This document shows, in pieces, positions 36,042-45,719 of a DNA stretch of 64,000 nucleotides. Source of the stretch: an uncultured Bacteroides sp. (GTDB taxonomy: Bacteria; Bacteroidota; Bacteroidia; Bacteroidales; Bacteroidaceae); NCBI GenBank assembly GCA_900553185.1, contig USCT01000001.1:124001-188000 (forward strand), given 5' to 3'. The position numbers were made by a program, and so were the translations under genes. Within the stretch, counting starts at the first letter, position 1. Each line of letters starts with the position of its first letter. The notes below the pieces were generated by a model, which ran no database searches, had not been told where the DNA came from, and worked only from the letters and a program-made list of their open reading frames with translations.

Positions 36042-37829
36042 ATGAAGATAATAAGATATTATTGGTTGATGGCAGTAGCTGTAGGGTGCTTGCTGTTTTC
36101 ATGCACCAACCTGGAAGAAAAAGTATTTGATCGTGTTGATGCGTCTATTTATTATCAGGATGAGAATAGCATAAAGGGAGCTGTCGCCTCCATCTATTCT
36201 TCCGCATGTACCAGTTTCCTGGAATATTTCTGGTATCTTAATGAACTGAGTGCCGATCAGGTTGCCTGGCGTTCATGGAATGGCGGTTCATGGGGCTGGG
36301 ACGAAGGAGAAAAATTCGTTCTTTCTTCTCAATCGTGGAATACGGAATCGGTCATTATCCGTTCCGCCTGGGAAACGGCCTGGACTACCATCGGGCTATG
36401 TAACACGCTGATTGAGGATTTGAATGAACTGGATCCGGCTTCGGTAGGTATCTCTCAGGAAAAGAAAGCAATGTACATTGCCGAGGTTCGTACGTTGCGT
36501 GCGTGGGCGTATTACAACAACTTCGAATTGTGGGGTGGAACATTGCCGCTTAATATAAGTACCGGAGGTGAAATTCCGGGTTCTGTAGATGCTGATTTTG
36601 ATACGGGTTGTAAGAAGATCTATGATTTTATTATGACCGAACTGGATGAAACGGTGGCCGACCTGATGAAAGAAGACGGGTCTGGAAGTACCCGGTTGCG
36701 TATCAATCAGGGCATGAACCGTATGCTGAAAATGCGTTTACTGCTTAATGCTGAGTTGTTCATCGGTGAAAATCATTATGACGAATGTGCTGCATTGTGC
36801 CAGGAAATTATTGACGGTGATTATGGAACTTATTCGCTGGCTTCTGACTGGAGGGATATTTATTCAAACAACAATGTAGCATGTCCGGAAGTTGTCTTTG
36901 CTTTTGCACAAGGAGAAGGACAGTTGACCAACAATAACCGTGATACGCCATTCCTGCCATATAATTACAACGAGTTTGTGGGACAAACTTTCGAGAAGAG
37001 CGGGTGGAATTGTTTCTGCCTGGTTCCTTCCAAGGATAATACAGGAAACGTTTTGTCTACTGGTGGAACAGATAATCCACGTAGTTTCCTGTTTGATTAT
37101 GGCGATAAGCTGGGAGCGGTAATGGATCGTTTCGATGATCATGATATCCGTAAGCAGAATTTCCATTATGATCAGGCTACAGGAGAATACAATGGAATGT
37201 TTCTGATTGGTCCGATGAAAAATTATGAAACGGGTGAAGCGGTGCTTGCGGATGCGGACCGTGATGGACAACCTTTGGTTTATGTAGATCAATTGGGTAC
37301 TTTCCTTAATCTGGGGCGTTCCTTGGCTACGGTAATGAATCCGCGTTGGGGGGAAACAAACTCAGGTATCAGGTTATTGAAATATCCGATGCTCCCTGCT
37401 TCTACCGGTTTGAGCTACCTGGATATTGCAGAGGTGGAATTCCGTTTGGCCGAAGTGTATTATACACTGGCCGAGTGCAATTTACGCTCCGGAGACAGCA
37501 ATACTGCTAAAAATCTGGTGAATAAGGTCCGTTCACGTTATTTTACAGACAAGAGTATCGTAGAAAAGCCGGGTCCTGGATTTACTGAGTTTGACATGGA
37601 TTGGATGTTGAGCGAATGGGGACTGGAATTCTTGAATGAAGGTCGTCGCCGTCGTACGGATTTGCGTCGTTTCGACAAGTTTACGCAAGGACAATGGTGG
37701 TTCTTTGGTCGTGATACGGAGACCGGATACGATCTGTCTGCTAAACGTGACCGTAAATACGAGTGGTTCCCGTTGCCTCAGTCGGCTTTAATGGTTAACC
37801 CTGGTTTGGTACAGAATCCTAATTATTAA
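36042..37829 (+). CDS. susD: SusD-like starch-binding outer membrane lipoprotein
   Basis: The 595-residue lipoprotein has the lipobox Cys at residue 21 (GCLLFSC). It shows the RagB/SusD pattern: AEVRTLRAWAYYNNFELWGGTLPL, a TPR-based core, and the C-terminal AEVYYTLAECNLRSGD with WGLEFLNEGRRRRTDLRRF. An upstream TTG (36027) could extend it by five residues, but the ATG at 36042 starts a normal lipoprotein signal. It caps the SusC channel and binds glycan at the cell surface. It follows susC by 27 bases. Confidence 0.94.
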   Translation: MKIIRYYWLMAVAVGCLLFSCTNLEEKVFDRVDASIYYQDENSIKGAVASIYSSACTSFLEYFWYLNELSADQVAWRSWNGGSWGWDEGEKFVLSSQSWNTESVIIRSAWETAWTTIGLCNTLIEDLNELDPASVGISQEKKAMYIAEVRTLRAWAYYNNFELWGGTLPLNISTGGEIPGSVDADFDTGCKKIYDFIMTELDETVADLMKEDGSGSTRLRINQGMNRMLKMRLLLNAELFIGENHYDECAALCQEIIDGDYGTYSLASDWRDIYSNNNVACPEVVFAFAQGEGQLTNNNRDTPFLPYNYNEFVGQTFEKSGWNCFCLVPSKDNTGNVLSTGGTDNPRSFLFDYGDKLGAVMDRFDDHDIRKQNFHYDQATGEYNGMFLIGPMKNYETGEAVLADADRDGQPLVYVDQLGTFLNLGRSLATVMNPRWGETNSGIRLLKYPMLPASTGLSYLDIAEVEFRLAEVYYTLAECNLRSGDSNTAKNLVNKVRSRYFTDKSIVEKPGPGFTEFDMDWMLSEWGLEFLNEGRRRRTDLRRFDKFTQGQWWFFGRDTETGYDLSAKRDRKYEWFPLPQSALMVNPGLVQNPNY

Positions 37830-37836
37830 TTGAATT

Positions 37837-38994
37837 ATGATGAACATGGAAAAGAAATCTGTTTATACACGGCTGTTTGTTTTATTGTCAATGTTGACTT
37901 TGTTTTTAAGCAGTTGTAAGGAAAAAGAGGAAATTGTTTTTGAAAGCGAACTTCCCCGGTTTGAGTTGCGTGAAGATCGGATCCTGCTGGAGGTTATCGT
38001 TCCTTCCACAACCCCTGTCGACGACAAGATATTTATCGTAGGGTCCTTTAATGGAGGAGAATCTAATGCCGTAAACAATCCATTGTGGCAGTTGGAAAAG
38101 GCTTCTGATTATGATTACAAATACGGTATTTACCTGGATCCAAACACATTCTCTGAAGGAACGTCCTTGTCTGATGGCTTTTATTTTTATTCCACTTCCC
38201 AAGGAAAGGAATGTGCGTTGGATGGAACGGAAATATTGCATGTTGACAATCCGTCACTGAATACGCGTACCAATGTAACTGTATCACGTTGGGCTTCTTA
38301 TTTTGAAGATCCGGATTCAGGTACAGAACAGCATGACGGATATGTTATTTACGTTGTCGATCATTCGGAATATGACGAACTGGCCATGTATGCGTACGGT
38401 GATGCCGAAGCTTTTGGAGCATGGCCGGGCATGCGACCTACAGGAGTCACTACCGTATCAGGTACAGAATATACATATTTTGATACGGGAGAATCCAATG
38501 AAGGCATGGCTCTGAATCTGATTTTCAATAATAACAATAATGGTTCCCAGCTGGCTGATTTCCCGGTGACATTGGACCGCGACTATTACCTGGAACTTAC
38601 TCCGGACGGAGTGACAGAAATTGATCCGAATGCAGAGCCGGAAGTCGAACACGACGGATACGCTATTTTTATTGAAGACTTGAGCGGATGGAACGCTTTG
38701 GCAATGTACGCTTGGGGAAGCGATATTCCTGAACTTTTCGGTGCATGGCCTGGCGTGACTCCTACTGGAGAAGTTACAGTGAATGGCGTCCGTTATCAGT
38801 ATTTCGATACCGGAGCTGCCAATGAGGGCATGACTTATAACCTTATTATGAACGATAATAACGGAGGTTCTCAGTTTGATCTTTCTTCGGTTGTACTGAA
38901 CCGCGACTATTATTTCACCATTACCGGAAACGGTGGTACGGAAGTCGATCCTGAAACTTATGAGGGAGGTGGCGTATCTGAAGAAACCGAGTGA
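37837..38994 (+). CDS. SusE/SusF-like surface lipoprotein with two starch-binding modules
   Basis: The protein has 385 residues, lipidated at Cys27 (LTLFLSSC). After an N-terminal SusE-like domain (about 28-160) come two tandem copies of a starch-binding module (about 165-260 and 271-370). Both read HDGY-(I/F), LAMYA(Y/W)G, FGAWPG, YFDTG, NEGM and NLI-N(N/D)N..GSQ, the signature of CBM26-type modules, with aromatic residues to stack on glucose. SusE and SusF hold starch at the cell surface. It begins seven bases after the susD stop. A long hairpin follows the gene. Confidence 0.9.
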   Translation: MMNMEKKSVYTRLFVLLSMLTLFLSSCKEKEEIVFESELPRFELREDRILLEVIVPSTTPVDDKIFIVGSFNGGESNAVNNPLWQLEKASDYDYKYGIYLDPNTFSEGTSLSDGFYFYSTSQGKECALDGTEILHVDNPSLNTRTNVTVSRWASYFEDPDSGTEQHDGYVIYVVDHSEYDELAMYAYGDAEAFGAWPGMRPTGVTTVSGTEYTYFDTGESNEGMALNLIFNNNNNGSQLADFPVTLDRDYYLELTPDGVTEIDPNAEPEVEHDGYAIFIEDLSGWNALAMYAWGSDIPELFGAWPGVTPTGEVTVNGVRYQYFDTGAANEGMTYNLIMNDNNGGSQFDLSSVVLNRDYYFTITGNGGTEVDPETYEGGGVSEETE

Positions 38995-39016
38995 TAAATA
39001 AAACCTTTAATACTAG

Positions 39017-39051
39017 GAAACTGTGCTGGACGTACGCGTTCAGGCAGTTTC
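39017..39051 (+). other. Long hairpin between the SusE/F-like gene and the GH13 gene
   Basis: GAAACTG (39017-39023) pairs with CAGTTTC (39045-39051), with inner CTG/CAG and ACG/CGT pairs, giving an almost continuous stem. The tail (TTATAGAAT) is a poor U-tract, so it is more likely a partial attenuator or an mRNA-stabilising/processing element than a full terminator. Confidence 0.5.
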
Positions 39052-39078
39052 TTATAGAATATTGTAATCTTTTGTCTT

Positions 39079-40416
39079 ATGAAACATTTATTGATATCTT
39101 GCCTGTTGGCCGTAAATATTTTCTCTATGGGAGGATGTTCTTCTAACAGTGCCATGGCTATGCCCGATGAACCGGAGTCTCCAACCTCCTTGAAGTTTGA
39201 TAATAAGATGGTCATCTATGAGGCCAATCCGCGTTTCTTCTCCAGGACCGATTGCTTTCATGCTATCAGCGACCGTCTGGACGAAATCAAGAACATGGGT
39301 GCCAATGTCTTATGGCTGATGCCTGTGTATGAACCCGGAGAATTGAAATCTGTCGGTTCTCCATATTGCATTAAGAATTACGAAGCGCTGAATGCCACTT
39401 ATGGAACCCTGGACGACCTGAAATCGCTTGTCGATAAGGCACATTCTATGGACATGAAAGTGATACTTGACTGGGTTGCCAATCATACGTCGTGGGATCA
39501 TGTGTGGATCGATCAGCATGAGGACTGGTATACTGTTGATAATGAAGGAAACATTACTTCACCCGCAGGTCAGAACTGGAATGACGTGGCTGACTTGAAT
39601 TATGATAATGAAGAGATGAGAAAAGCAATGGTTGAGGCCATGAAGTATTGGGTGAATGAAGTTGGAATAGACGGTTACCGTTGTGATTATTCCGAGGGAG
39701 TTCCACATGATTTCTGGGCAGACGCTATTGCACAGTTGCGTATGATTAATCCTGACCTGATTATGCTTTCAGAGAGTGAGGGAGAAACTTTCTTCGATGA
39801 TGGATTTGATATGGTTTACGACTGGAAGTACGCATCTTATCTCAAGGATTTGTTTCAGGGAAAGACAACCTTTACCGCATTCTATGAGAAAGCACGTGAG
39901 GTATATTCGGCTGTACCCGAAGGAAAAAACTCCATGCGCTATGTCAGTAATCATGATGTAGCCTCTCAGAGTACCATGGCTTCACTCTATGGCTCGGCAG
40001 ATGCGCTACCTGCCGCTTATACATTGACCGCCATGCTTGAGGGAATTCCTTTGGTCTATTCATCGATGGAAACAAAACTTGGCGGAGTACTTTCGTTTTT
40101 CAATTATAATCCGCTCACATGGGATTCGGATCTGGAACAGGAATATGCGGCCATTAACAAGGTGTATGAAGCAACTTCCGAAGTACGGAGTGGAGAGATA
40201 AAGACGTATGAGGCAGAGAATGCTGCCGTATTTACTCATACTATTCCCGGACATGTCCTTCTGGTTATGGTCAACACATCAGATACCCCTGTAACAGTTA
40301 AGGTCCCGATCACTTATAGCGGCGTGACCATGCAAGATATGTTTGATGGGAAATCTGTTGAGATGCCAGCTTCAATGGAACTTCCGGCTTATCATTATGT
40401 CATTTATTATAAATAA
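39079..40416 (+). CDS. GH13 alpha-amylase-family lipoprotein (SusG-like role)
   Basis: This 445-residue protein is lipidated at Cys20 (FSMGGC), so probably at the outer membrane. The GH13 barrel is complete: region I DWVANHTS (131-138), region II DGYRCDYS with nucleophile Asp203, region III LSESEG with general acid Glu232, and region IV VSNHD with Asp293. A C-terminal beta domain follows. It is much shorter than B. thetaiotaomicron SusG (about 690) and lacks the inserted starch-binding module. It should cut alpha-1,4 linkages of starch at the surface for SusCD uptake; the precise subfamily was not determined. Confidence 0.92.
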   Translation: MKHLLISCLLAVNIFSMGGCSSNSAMAMPDEPESPTSLKFDNKMVIYEANPRFFSRTDCFHAISDRLDEIKNMGANVLWLMPVYEPGELKSVGSPYCIKNYEALNATYGTLDDLKSLVDKAHSMDMKVILDWVANHTSWDHVWIDQHEDWYTVDNEGNITSPAGQNWNDVADLNYDNEEMRKAMVEAMKYWVNEVGIDGYRCDYSEGVPHDFWADAIAQLRMINPDLIMLSESEGETFFDDGFDMVYDWKYASYLKDLFQGKTTFTAFYEKAREVYSAVPEGKNSMRYVSNHDVASQSTMASLYGSADALPAAYTLTAMLEGIPLVYSSMETKLGGVLSFFNYNPLTWDSDLEQEYAAINKVYEATSEVRSGEIKTYEAENAAVFTHTIPGHVLLVMVNTSDTPVTVKVPITYSGVTMQDMFDGKSVEMPASMELPAYHYVIYYK

Positions 40417-40424
40417 CATTGTCT

Positions 40425-42545
40425 ATGAGTAAGATTGGTTATTGTATAGCATGTGCCCTGCTTTTTGTAAATGCCTTTGCAGAACCTTTGGAGGCACAGG
40501 AAATAAAGTCTCCTGATGGAGAATTGTTTCTTAAGGTCAACGTGGATGATAACGGACAGCCTGTTTATTCGCTAAAATACAAGGGAAATCCCCTCGTGAA
40601 TAAAAGCCATCTGGGCTTGTCGGGCAAGGAAGCTGATTTTGTAAAAGGATTTGCTGTGCAGCACGTAGATTCTACGACATTCGATGAGGTCTGGGAACCT
40701 GTCTGGGGAGAATATTCCAAGGTAAGGAATCATTATAATGAGATGTCTGTGACATTCTCGAAGAATGACACGTTGATGCGGGTCCGCTTTCGCCTGTTCA
40801 ATGACGGCTTAGGATTCCGTTATGAGTTTCCTGAACAGCAAGGTGTGAACTACCTGACCCTGATGGATGAAAGTACCGAGTTTAATATGCCGGGTGATTA
40901 TACGATGTATTGCATTCCTGGCGATTACGATACGGATGAATACCTTTATGTAAAAGCTCCGATGTCAAAGACGGGAGATCCTATCCGTAAAAGGAAAGGG
41001 CGTCACTCTGAAAGTCAGGCTATCGGAGGATTGTCTGTCCAGACTCCCCTGTTGATGAAATCGCCTGACGGAAAACAGTATGTGAATATTCATGAGGCGG
41101 CCTTGGTAGGATATCCGGCTATGGCTCTGGATGTGGATACATGTACTTACAGCCTGTCCGCCCATCTTACCCCCGATCGTAATGGAGTCGCCGCTTATCT
41201 TCAATTACCTTTTAATACACCTTGGCGTACAATTATTGTAAGTGACGACGCACGTGATATTCTGGCTTCCCAGCTGATATATAACCTGAACGAGCCTTGC
41301 AAGCTGGAAGATGTATCATGGATTACACCGCAGAAATACATCGGTGTATGGTGGGAAATGTTTATCGGGACACATCGCACGTGGGCATATAGCGATTATT
41401 ACAAGGCCAAGCCTGGAATTACGGATTACACTACGTTGAAACCGAATGGACGGCATGCGGCAAATACGGCGAATGTCAAGAAATACATTGATTTTGCTGC
41501 AGAAAGCGGTATTCCGGCTGTTCTGGTAGAAGGCTGGAATGAAGGTTGGGAAGACTGGGCTGGATATCGTAAGAACAGACAGTTCCTGTTCGACAAACCT
41601 TATCCCGATTTTGATGTAGCGGAATTACAGAAATATGCTTCTCAGAGAAATGTCCGGTTAATTATGCATCATGAAACAGGGGCCAATGCCGCCGATTATG
41701 AACGCCAGCTGGACCGTGCTTTCCGTTTCATGGTCGATCACGGTTACAATGCTGTGAAAACCGGATACGTAGGTGCCGTTATTCCCAGAAGTGAACATCA
41801 CTCCTCACAATGGATGGTCGATCATTTCCTGTATGTGGCGAAACGTGCGGCAGATTATCACATTATGGTAGATAGTCATGAGGCTGTGCGTCCTACCGGT
41901 CTGTGCAGAACTTATCCCAACTGGCTGGCTCAGGAATCGGCCAGAGGTGGAGAATTCGAGTCTATGGGAGGAAATCCTCCCGAGCATACCTGCATATTGC
42001 CGTTTACCAGATTGAAAGGTGGACCGATGGATTATACGCCGGGTCTGTTCGAAACAAGACTCAGCTATTATCACGAGGGAAAGACCGGACAGGCAGGTAC
42101 GACGCTGGCCCGTCAGCTGGCTTTGTATTTGACAATGCCTAGTCCGTTGCAGATGGCCTGTGACTTACCGGATAACTACAGACGTTTTGCAGATGCTTTT
42201 CAGTTTATCAAAGATGTCCCTGTAGATTGGAGCGACAGCCGTTATCTGGAGGCTGAACCGGGCGACTATATAACCGTGGCCCGTAAAGATAAGAAATCGG
42301 ATGACTGGTATGTAGGAGGAATAACCGATGAGAATCCCAGAACGGCTGTCATTGATTTCAGCTTCCTACCCAAGGACGTGGTTTATAAGGCAACCATCTA
42401 TGCCGACGGCAAAGATGCCGACTGGAAAGAAAATCCGCAGTCATATCTTATAACAGAGAAAAAGATTGACAGTAAAAGCCGTCTGAAACAACACATTGCA
42501 GCTGGAGGCGGGTTTGCTATAAGACTTATTCCGGAGAAGAAATAA
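40425..42545 (+). CDS. susB: GH97 alpha-glucosidase (SusB-like)
   Basis: The 706-residue protein has a signal peptide ending near AEPLEAQ. An N-terminal beta-sandwich (about 25-275) precedes the TIM barrel (about 285-570) and a C-terminal beta domain, the GH97 order. Recognisable pieces are WWEMFIGTHRTWAYSDY, VEGWNEGWEDW, MHHETGANAADYERQLD and MVDSHEAVRPTGLCRTYPNW, rich in the glutamates that catalyse and bind calcium in SusB. It would release glucose from maltooligosaccharides in the periplasm. The ATG at 40425, eight bases after GH13, is preferred to a TTG six bases earlier. Confidence 0.93.
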   Translation: MSKIGYCIACALLFVNAFAEPLEAQEIKSPDGELFLKVNVDDNGQPVYSLKYKGNPLVNKSHLGLSGKEADFVKGFAVQHVDSTTFDEVWEPVWGEYSKVRNHYNEMSVTFSKNDTLMRVRFRLFNDGLGFRYEFPEQQGVNYLTLMDESTEFNMPGDYTMYCIPGDYDTDEYLYVKAPMSKTGDPIRKRKGRHSESQAIGGLSVQTPLLMKSPDGKQYVNIHEAALVGYPAMALDVDTCTYSLSAHLTPDRNGVAAYLQLPFNTPWRTIIVSDDARDILASQLIYNLNEPCKLEDVSWITPQKYIGVWWEMFIGTHRTWAYSDYYKAKPGITDYTTLKPNGRHAANTANVKKYIDFAAESGIPAVLVEGWNEGWEDWAGYRKNRQFLFDKPYPDFDVAELQKYASQRNVRLIMHHETGANAADYERQLDRAFRFMVDHGYNAVKTGYVGAVIPRSEHHSSQWMVDHFLYVAKRAADYHIMVDSHEAVRPTGLCRTYPNWLAQESARGGEFESMGGNPPEHTCILPFTRLKGGPMDYTPGLFETRLSYYHEGKTGQAGTTLARQLALYLTMPSPLQMACDLPDNYRRFADAFQFIKDVPVDWSDSRYLEAEPGDYITVARKDKKSDDWYVGGITDENPRTAVIDFSFLPKDVVYKATIYADGKDADWKENPQSYLITEKKIDSKSRLKQHIAAGGGFAIRLIPEKK

Positions 42546-42630
42546 TATGGAAAAGACAAGATAGCCGATTCCCTGTTGTTTGGGGAACAGGTGACGGTTA
42601 TTGGTAATCAATAGGTACAAATATAAAAAT

Positions 42631-43428
42631 ATGAGAATGAGGATTTTATTCTTATGGGGAATGTTTCTGGCCTGTGCCTTGGCGGTACAGGCAGAAACAG
42701 ACTCATTGAGAATCTTGTTTATTGGAAACAGTTATACGTATTATCATGATTTGCCTGAAAAAGTTCAAAAGCTGGCATTGCAGATCAATCCGGATAATGG
42801 TATAAAAATAGCTTATGAAGCATATACTCCGGGAGGGTGTACGCTGAAACGTCATTTACAGAATAAGGAGGAATTAAAGGCCATAAGGAAGGGTACATGG
42901 GATTATGTTGTGTTGCAGGAACAGAGTTCGGCACCGGCAAAACCCACAGAAACCGTAGCCAGGGAAACTTATCCGTATGCTCGGCAGTTGGACAGCCTGG
43001 TTCATGCGTACAATCCTCAGGCTAAAGTTATTTACTATATGACTTGGGGACATAAAGACGGATGTCTGCATAAAATGGAGCATTATCCGATTGTAAATAC
43101 CTACGAAGGTATGCAGGATCGTTTGATGATAAGTTATCTTGAAATGGCCTATCAAAATAACGGCTGGTGTGCTCCCGTAGGGATGGCCTGGAAACAGATG
43201 CGTAAGGAAAGGCCTTTTCATACCTTGTACTGGCCGGATGGAACCCATCCTTCGGTTTTGGGTACCTATTTGGCGGCCAATGTTATTTGGGCGACTATCT
43301 TTCAGAAGCCGTACCAGTCTGCTTTTTTAGATGGACTTGATGCGGAACTGGCAGAGTACGTGCAACAACTGGCTCAGAAAACTGTATACCGGAACAGGAT
43401 GCTGTTGAATCTGGATGCCGTCCATTAA
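42631..43428 (+). CDS. SGNH/GDSL hydrolase, exported (first of two)
   Basis: About 265 residues from the ATG at 42631, with a signal peptide (ILFLWGMFLACALAVQA). The SGNH block I is ILFIGNSYT with Ser34, and block V is WPDGTHPSVLG with Asp203 and His206, giving a full Ser-Asp-His triad. This fold covers esterases, deacylases and lipases. It lies 85 bases after the GH97 gene on the same strand and looks like the tail of the starch operon. Removal of acyl groups from a carbohydrate is a reasonable guess, not shown by sequence. Confidence 0.83.
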   Translation: MRMRILFLWGMFLACALAVQAETDSLRILFIGNSYTYYHDLPEKVQKLALQINPDNGIKIAYEAYTPGGCTLKRHLQNKEELKAIRKGTWDYVVLQEQSSAPAKPTETVARETYPYARQLDSLVHAYNPQAKVIYYMTWGHKDGCLHKMEHYPIVNTYEGMQDRLMISYLEMAYQNNGWCAPVGMAWKQMRKERPFHTLYWPDGTHPSVLGTYLAANVIWATIFQKPYQSAFLDGLDAELAEYVQQLAQKTVYRNRMLLNLDAVH

Positions 43429-43560
43429 GTAGTTTGCTTGAATCTTGTTTCTGAGATTGAGGAGAGGAGGAAAAACGTGTAGAAGTGGAAACGAAAGATT
43501 CTCCCGAAGTGACCGGGCTGATATTTTATTCAAGCATATTTAAACTGACTTTTGATTTAA

Positions 43561-44352
43561 ATGATAAAGAAAATGAGTATTGTAAAACCTGTTTTAATAA
43601 CGTTGTTGTTCATCGGTGCCAGTGCATCGATGGGAAATGTATGCAATGCTTCTGTTGGTACTCAACAGGCTGTTGAACAACCCAATGATTCCATCGAAAT
43701 TCAGAAAACATTATCTGTAAGGAACAAGTCACAAGTTCAATGGTTAACCCGTTATGAAGATGAGATGAAAGCATTCAGGCAGAAAGATGCTTCTGTCACT
43801 GATTTTCATTGCGATGTTCTTTTTGTAGGTAGTTCATCCATTCGCTTATGGCCGGAGCTTCCGCAAAGCATGTCTCCGTTGAAGGTAGTGAACAGAGGAT
43901 ACGGAGGTGCCACATTGCGTGATTTGTTTTTCAACTATCACACTGTTTTTTCGGCATATCGGCCGAAAGCGATTGTCTTTTATTGCGATAACGACATCTG
44001 TGGATGGGAAGAGGGAGATTTGACGGTCGGAGAGGTATTTGATCTTTACAGAGTTTTTCTGAATCAGGTACATGAGGACTATCCACAGACCCCCATTTAT
44101 TTTTTATCGATAAAGCATTCATTGTCTCGTAAGAATCTGCGTGAAAAGCAACATATATTGAATGTCTTGATGGAAGAATTTGCCGGATTAACCCCTTATT
44201 TAACTTATGTAGACGTGTGTACGCCTTTATTGGACGAAGGGGGGAATGTTCGGGATGAACTGTTTCAGGACGATCACTTGCACTTGAACAAAGATGGGTA
44301 TGCACGTTGGGTAAAGGTGCTGAAACCCCTTCTGCTGGAGCAATGTGAATAG
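43561..44352 (+). CDS. SGNH/GDSL hydrolase, exported (second of two)
   Basis: This 263-residue protein has an N-terminal hydrophobic signal (SIVKPVLITLLFIGASASMG). Block I is VLFVGSSSIRLW with the nucleophile at about Ser92, block II is VNRGYGGATLRD (Gly), block III has the Asn of YCDNDICGW, and block V is DDHLHLNKDGYARW. It is a classic GDSL esterase layout and only distantly like the preceding SGNH protein, so this is not a recent tandem duplication. It follows it by 132 bases and is the last gene before the IS element. The substrate is unknown. Confidence 0.83.
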   Translation: MIKKMSIVKPVLITLLFIGASASMGNVCNASVGTQQAVEQPNDSIEIQKTLSVRNKSQVQWLTRYEDEMKAFRQKDASVTDFHCDVLFVGSSSIRLWPELPQSMSPLKVVNRGYGGATLRDLFFNYHTVFSAYRPKAIVFYCDNDICGWEEGDLTVGEVFDLYRVFLNQVHEDYPQTPIYFLSIKHSLSRKNLREKQHILNVLMEEFAGLTPYLTYVDVCTPLLDEGGNVRDELFQDDHLHLNKDGYARWVKVLKPLLLEQCE

Positions 44353-44451
44353 TCGTAGTTAGGGAAGGAAGCAGGTTATTTTTATACTTCTGGAAGGCAT
44401 TTATATTGATGTGTAGTGTACTAAATAAGTTGACACAAATTATTTAGTAAT

Positions 44452-44808
44452 ATGCGCGAATATCGTAAGTATTCCCAAGACGAATGTCTGTCTTATTTGG
44501 AGGAATATCTCTCTTCTTCCTTAAACCAAAGAGAATTTGAGAGAGAAAAAGGTCTTAAACGCACAACAATTCTGCGCTGGCTTCGTATCTTTGGACTTGA
44601 AGATAAACCAAGTCCCGTTATGAGTAAGAAATTAAGTCAGACAGAACAGGAACTTCATGACCAGATATATGAGCTGGAAAAGAAGATAAAATCCCTGGAA
44701 GCAGAACTGAAACGTTCAAACATGGCACGTGATGCATACGACTGTATGATAGACCTTGCAGAGAAGACATATAACATCCCTGTAAGAAAAAACTCAGATG
44801 CCAAGTAA
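44452..44808 (+). CDS. IS3-family orfA (HTH and leucine-zipper part of the transposase)
   Basis: This 118-residue protein has an N-terminal helix-turn-helix (LNQREFEREKGLKRTTILRWLRIFG, about 25-49), which binds the IS ends, and a coiled coil (TEQELHDQIYELEKKIKSLEAELKRS, about 64-89) for multimerisation. Its own stop lies just after the slippery site at 44787-44793, as is usual for IS3 orfA. Translation alone gives this regulator; a -1 shift gives the fusion transposase. Confidence 0.88.
   Translation: MREYRKYSQDECLSYLEEYLSSSLNQREFEREKGLKRTTILRWLRIFGLEDKPSPVMSKKLSQTEQELHDQIYELEKKIKSLEAELKRSNMARDAYDCMIDLAEKTYNIPVRKNSDAK
44787..44793 (+). other. Programmed -1 frameshift site A AAA AAC
   Basis: The heptamer A_AAA_AAC is in phase with orfA codons (AAA AAC at 44788-44793). 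A -1 slip moves the ribosome into the orfB frame, which continues LRCQVIRKLSQSG and then the conserved LCRLLGISAQGYYKH. Confidence 0.8.
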
Positions 44809-45713
44809 TCAGAAAGTTATCGCAGAGTGGGTATTGTTATCCCGTACGCCCACTCTGTCGTTTACTTGGCATATCTGCACAGGGATATTATAAACATAAC
44901 TATAGTTCTGATGAGGTTGACATACTTTCTGCCAGTATAGTACTTTATTGTATGTATATCCGTAGTGATGACAGGCTTCCCAAAGCCGGCTGCCGTGAAC
45001 TCTATGAACTATGCCGGCAATACTTCAAGGACAAGTTTACAATAGGAAGGGACAGGTTCTATAATATACTTCGTTCCAATGGCCTGATGCTCAGAAGGAA
45101 AAGATACCGACCGCATACTACGGACTCAGGACACGGTTTCCGTATTTATAATGATCTGTTGAATACATCACCTAAATTCAAACCATGCAGGAACGGTTCT
45201 CTTGTTGTATGTGACATAACCTATATCTACACCACAGAAGGTTTTGCATACCTTTCACTGGTAACGGATGCCTACAGCAGGTTTATCATTGGATATTCAC
45301 TGACCAGGACACTGGAGGTGGATGGCCCGCTAAAGGCTATAAATCAGGCTATTGAAACATATCATTCTTATGGGATTGATATAGAAGGAATGATACATCA
45401 CTCGGACAGAGGGGTACAGTATGCTTCAAAAGCATATACAGACCTTCTAAAATCAAACAGGATAAGAATAAGTATGACGTAGACAGGAGATCCGCTTCAT
45501 AACGCACTGGCTGAGAGAATGAACAATACAATAAAGAACGGATGGTTCTTCAATGACGGTGATTTGAACTTTGAGCAGGTAAGCAGGGTTATAGAGAAGT
45601 CCATTGATATGTATAACAGGGCAAGGCCACATAAGGCTCTCGGTATGAAAACTCCGATGGAAATCCTGACAGGAAGAAGTATGAATCCGCTTATGGATTA
45701 CAGACAAAGCTGA
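44790..45713 (+). pseudogene. IS3-family orfB transposase with in-frame stop (inactivated)
   Basis: The frame entered after the -1 shift encodes the DDE integrase domain: VVCDITYIYT (first Asp), MIHHSDRGVQYAS (second Asp) and, after the stop, NALAERMNN (Glu) and NRARPHKALGMKTP. A TAG codon at 45480-45482 interrupts the usual SMT-x-TGDPL motif. The expected residue there is polar, often Gln or Glu, so one C-to-T change in CAG would explain it. The truncated product lacks the catalytic glutamate. The rest of the frame is intact to the TGA at 45711-45713, so the loss looks recent. Confidence 0.88.
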
Positions 45714-45719
45714 CGGATG

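Noticed and set aside
43435..43536. Inverted repeat TGCTTGAAT/ATTCAAGCA between the two SGNH genes
   Set aside because: Nine bases separated by more than 80 bases can occur by chance, and nothing else supports it.
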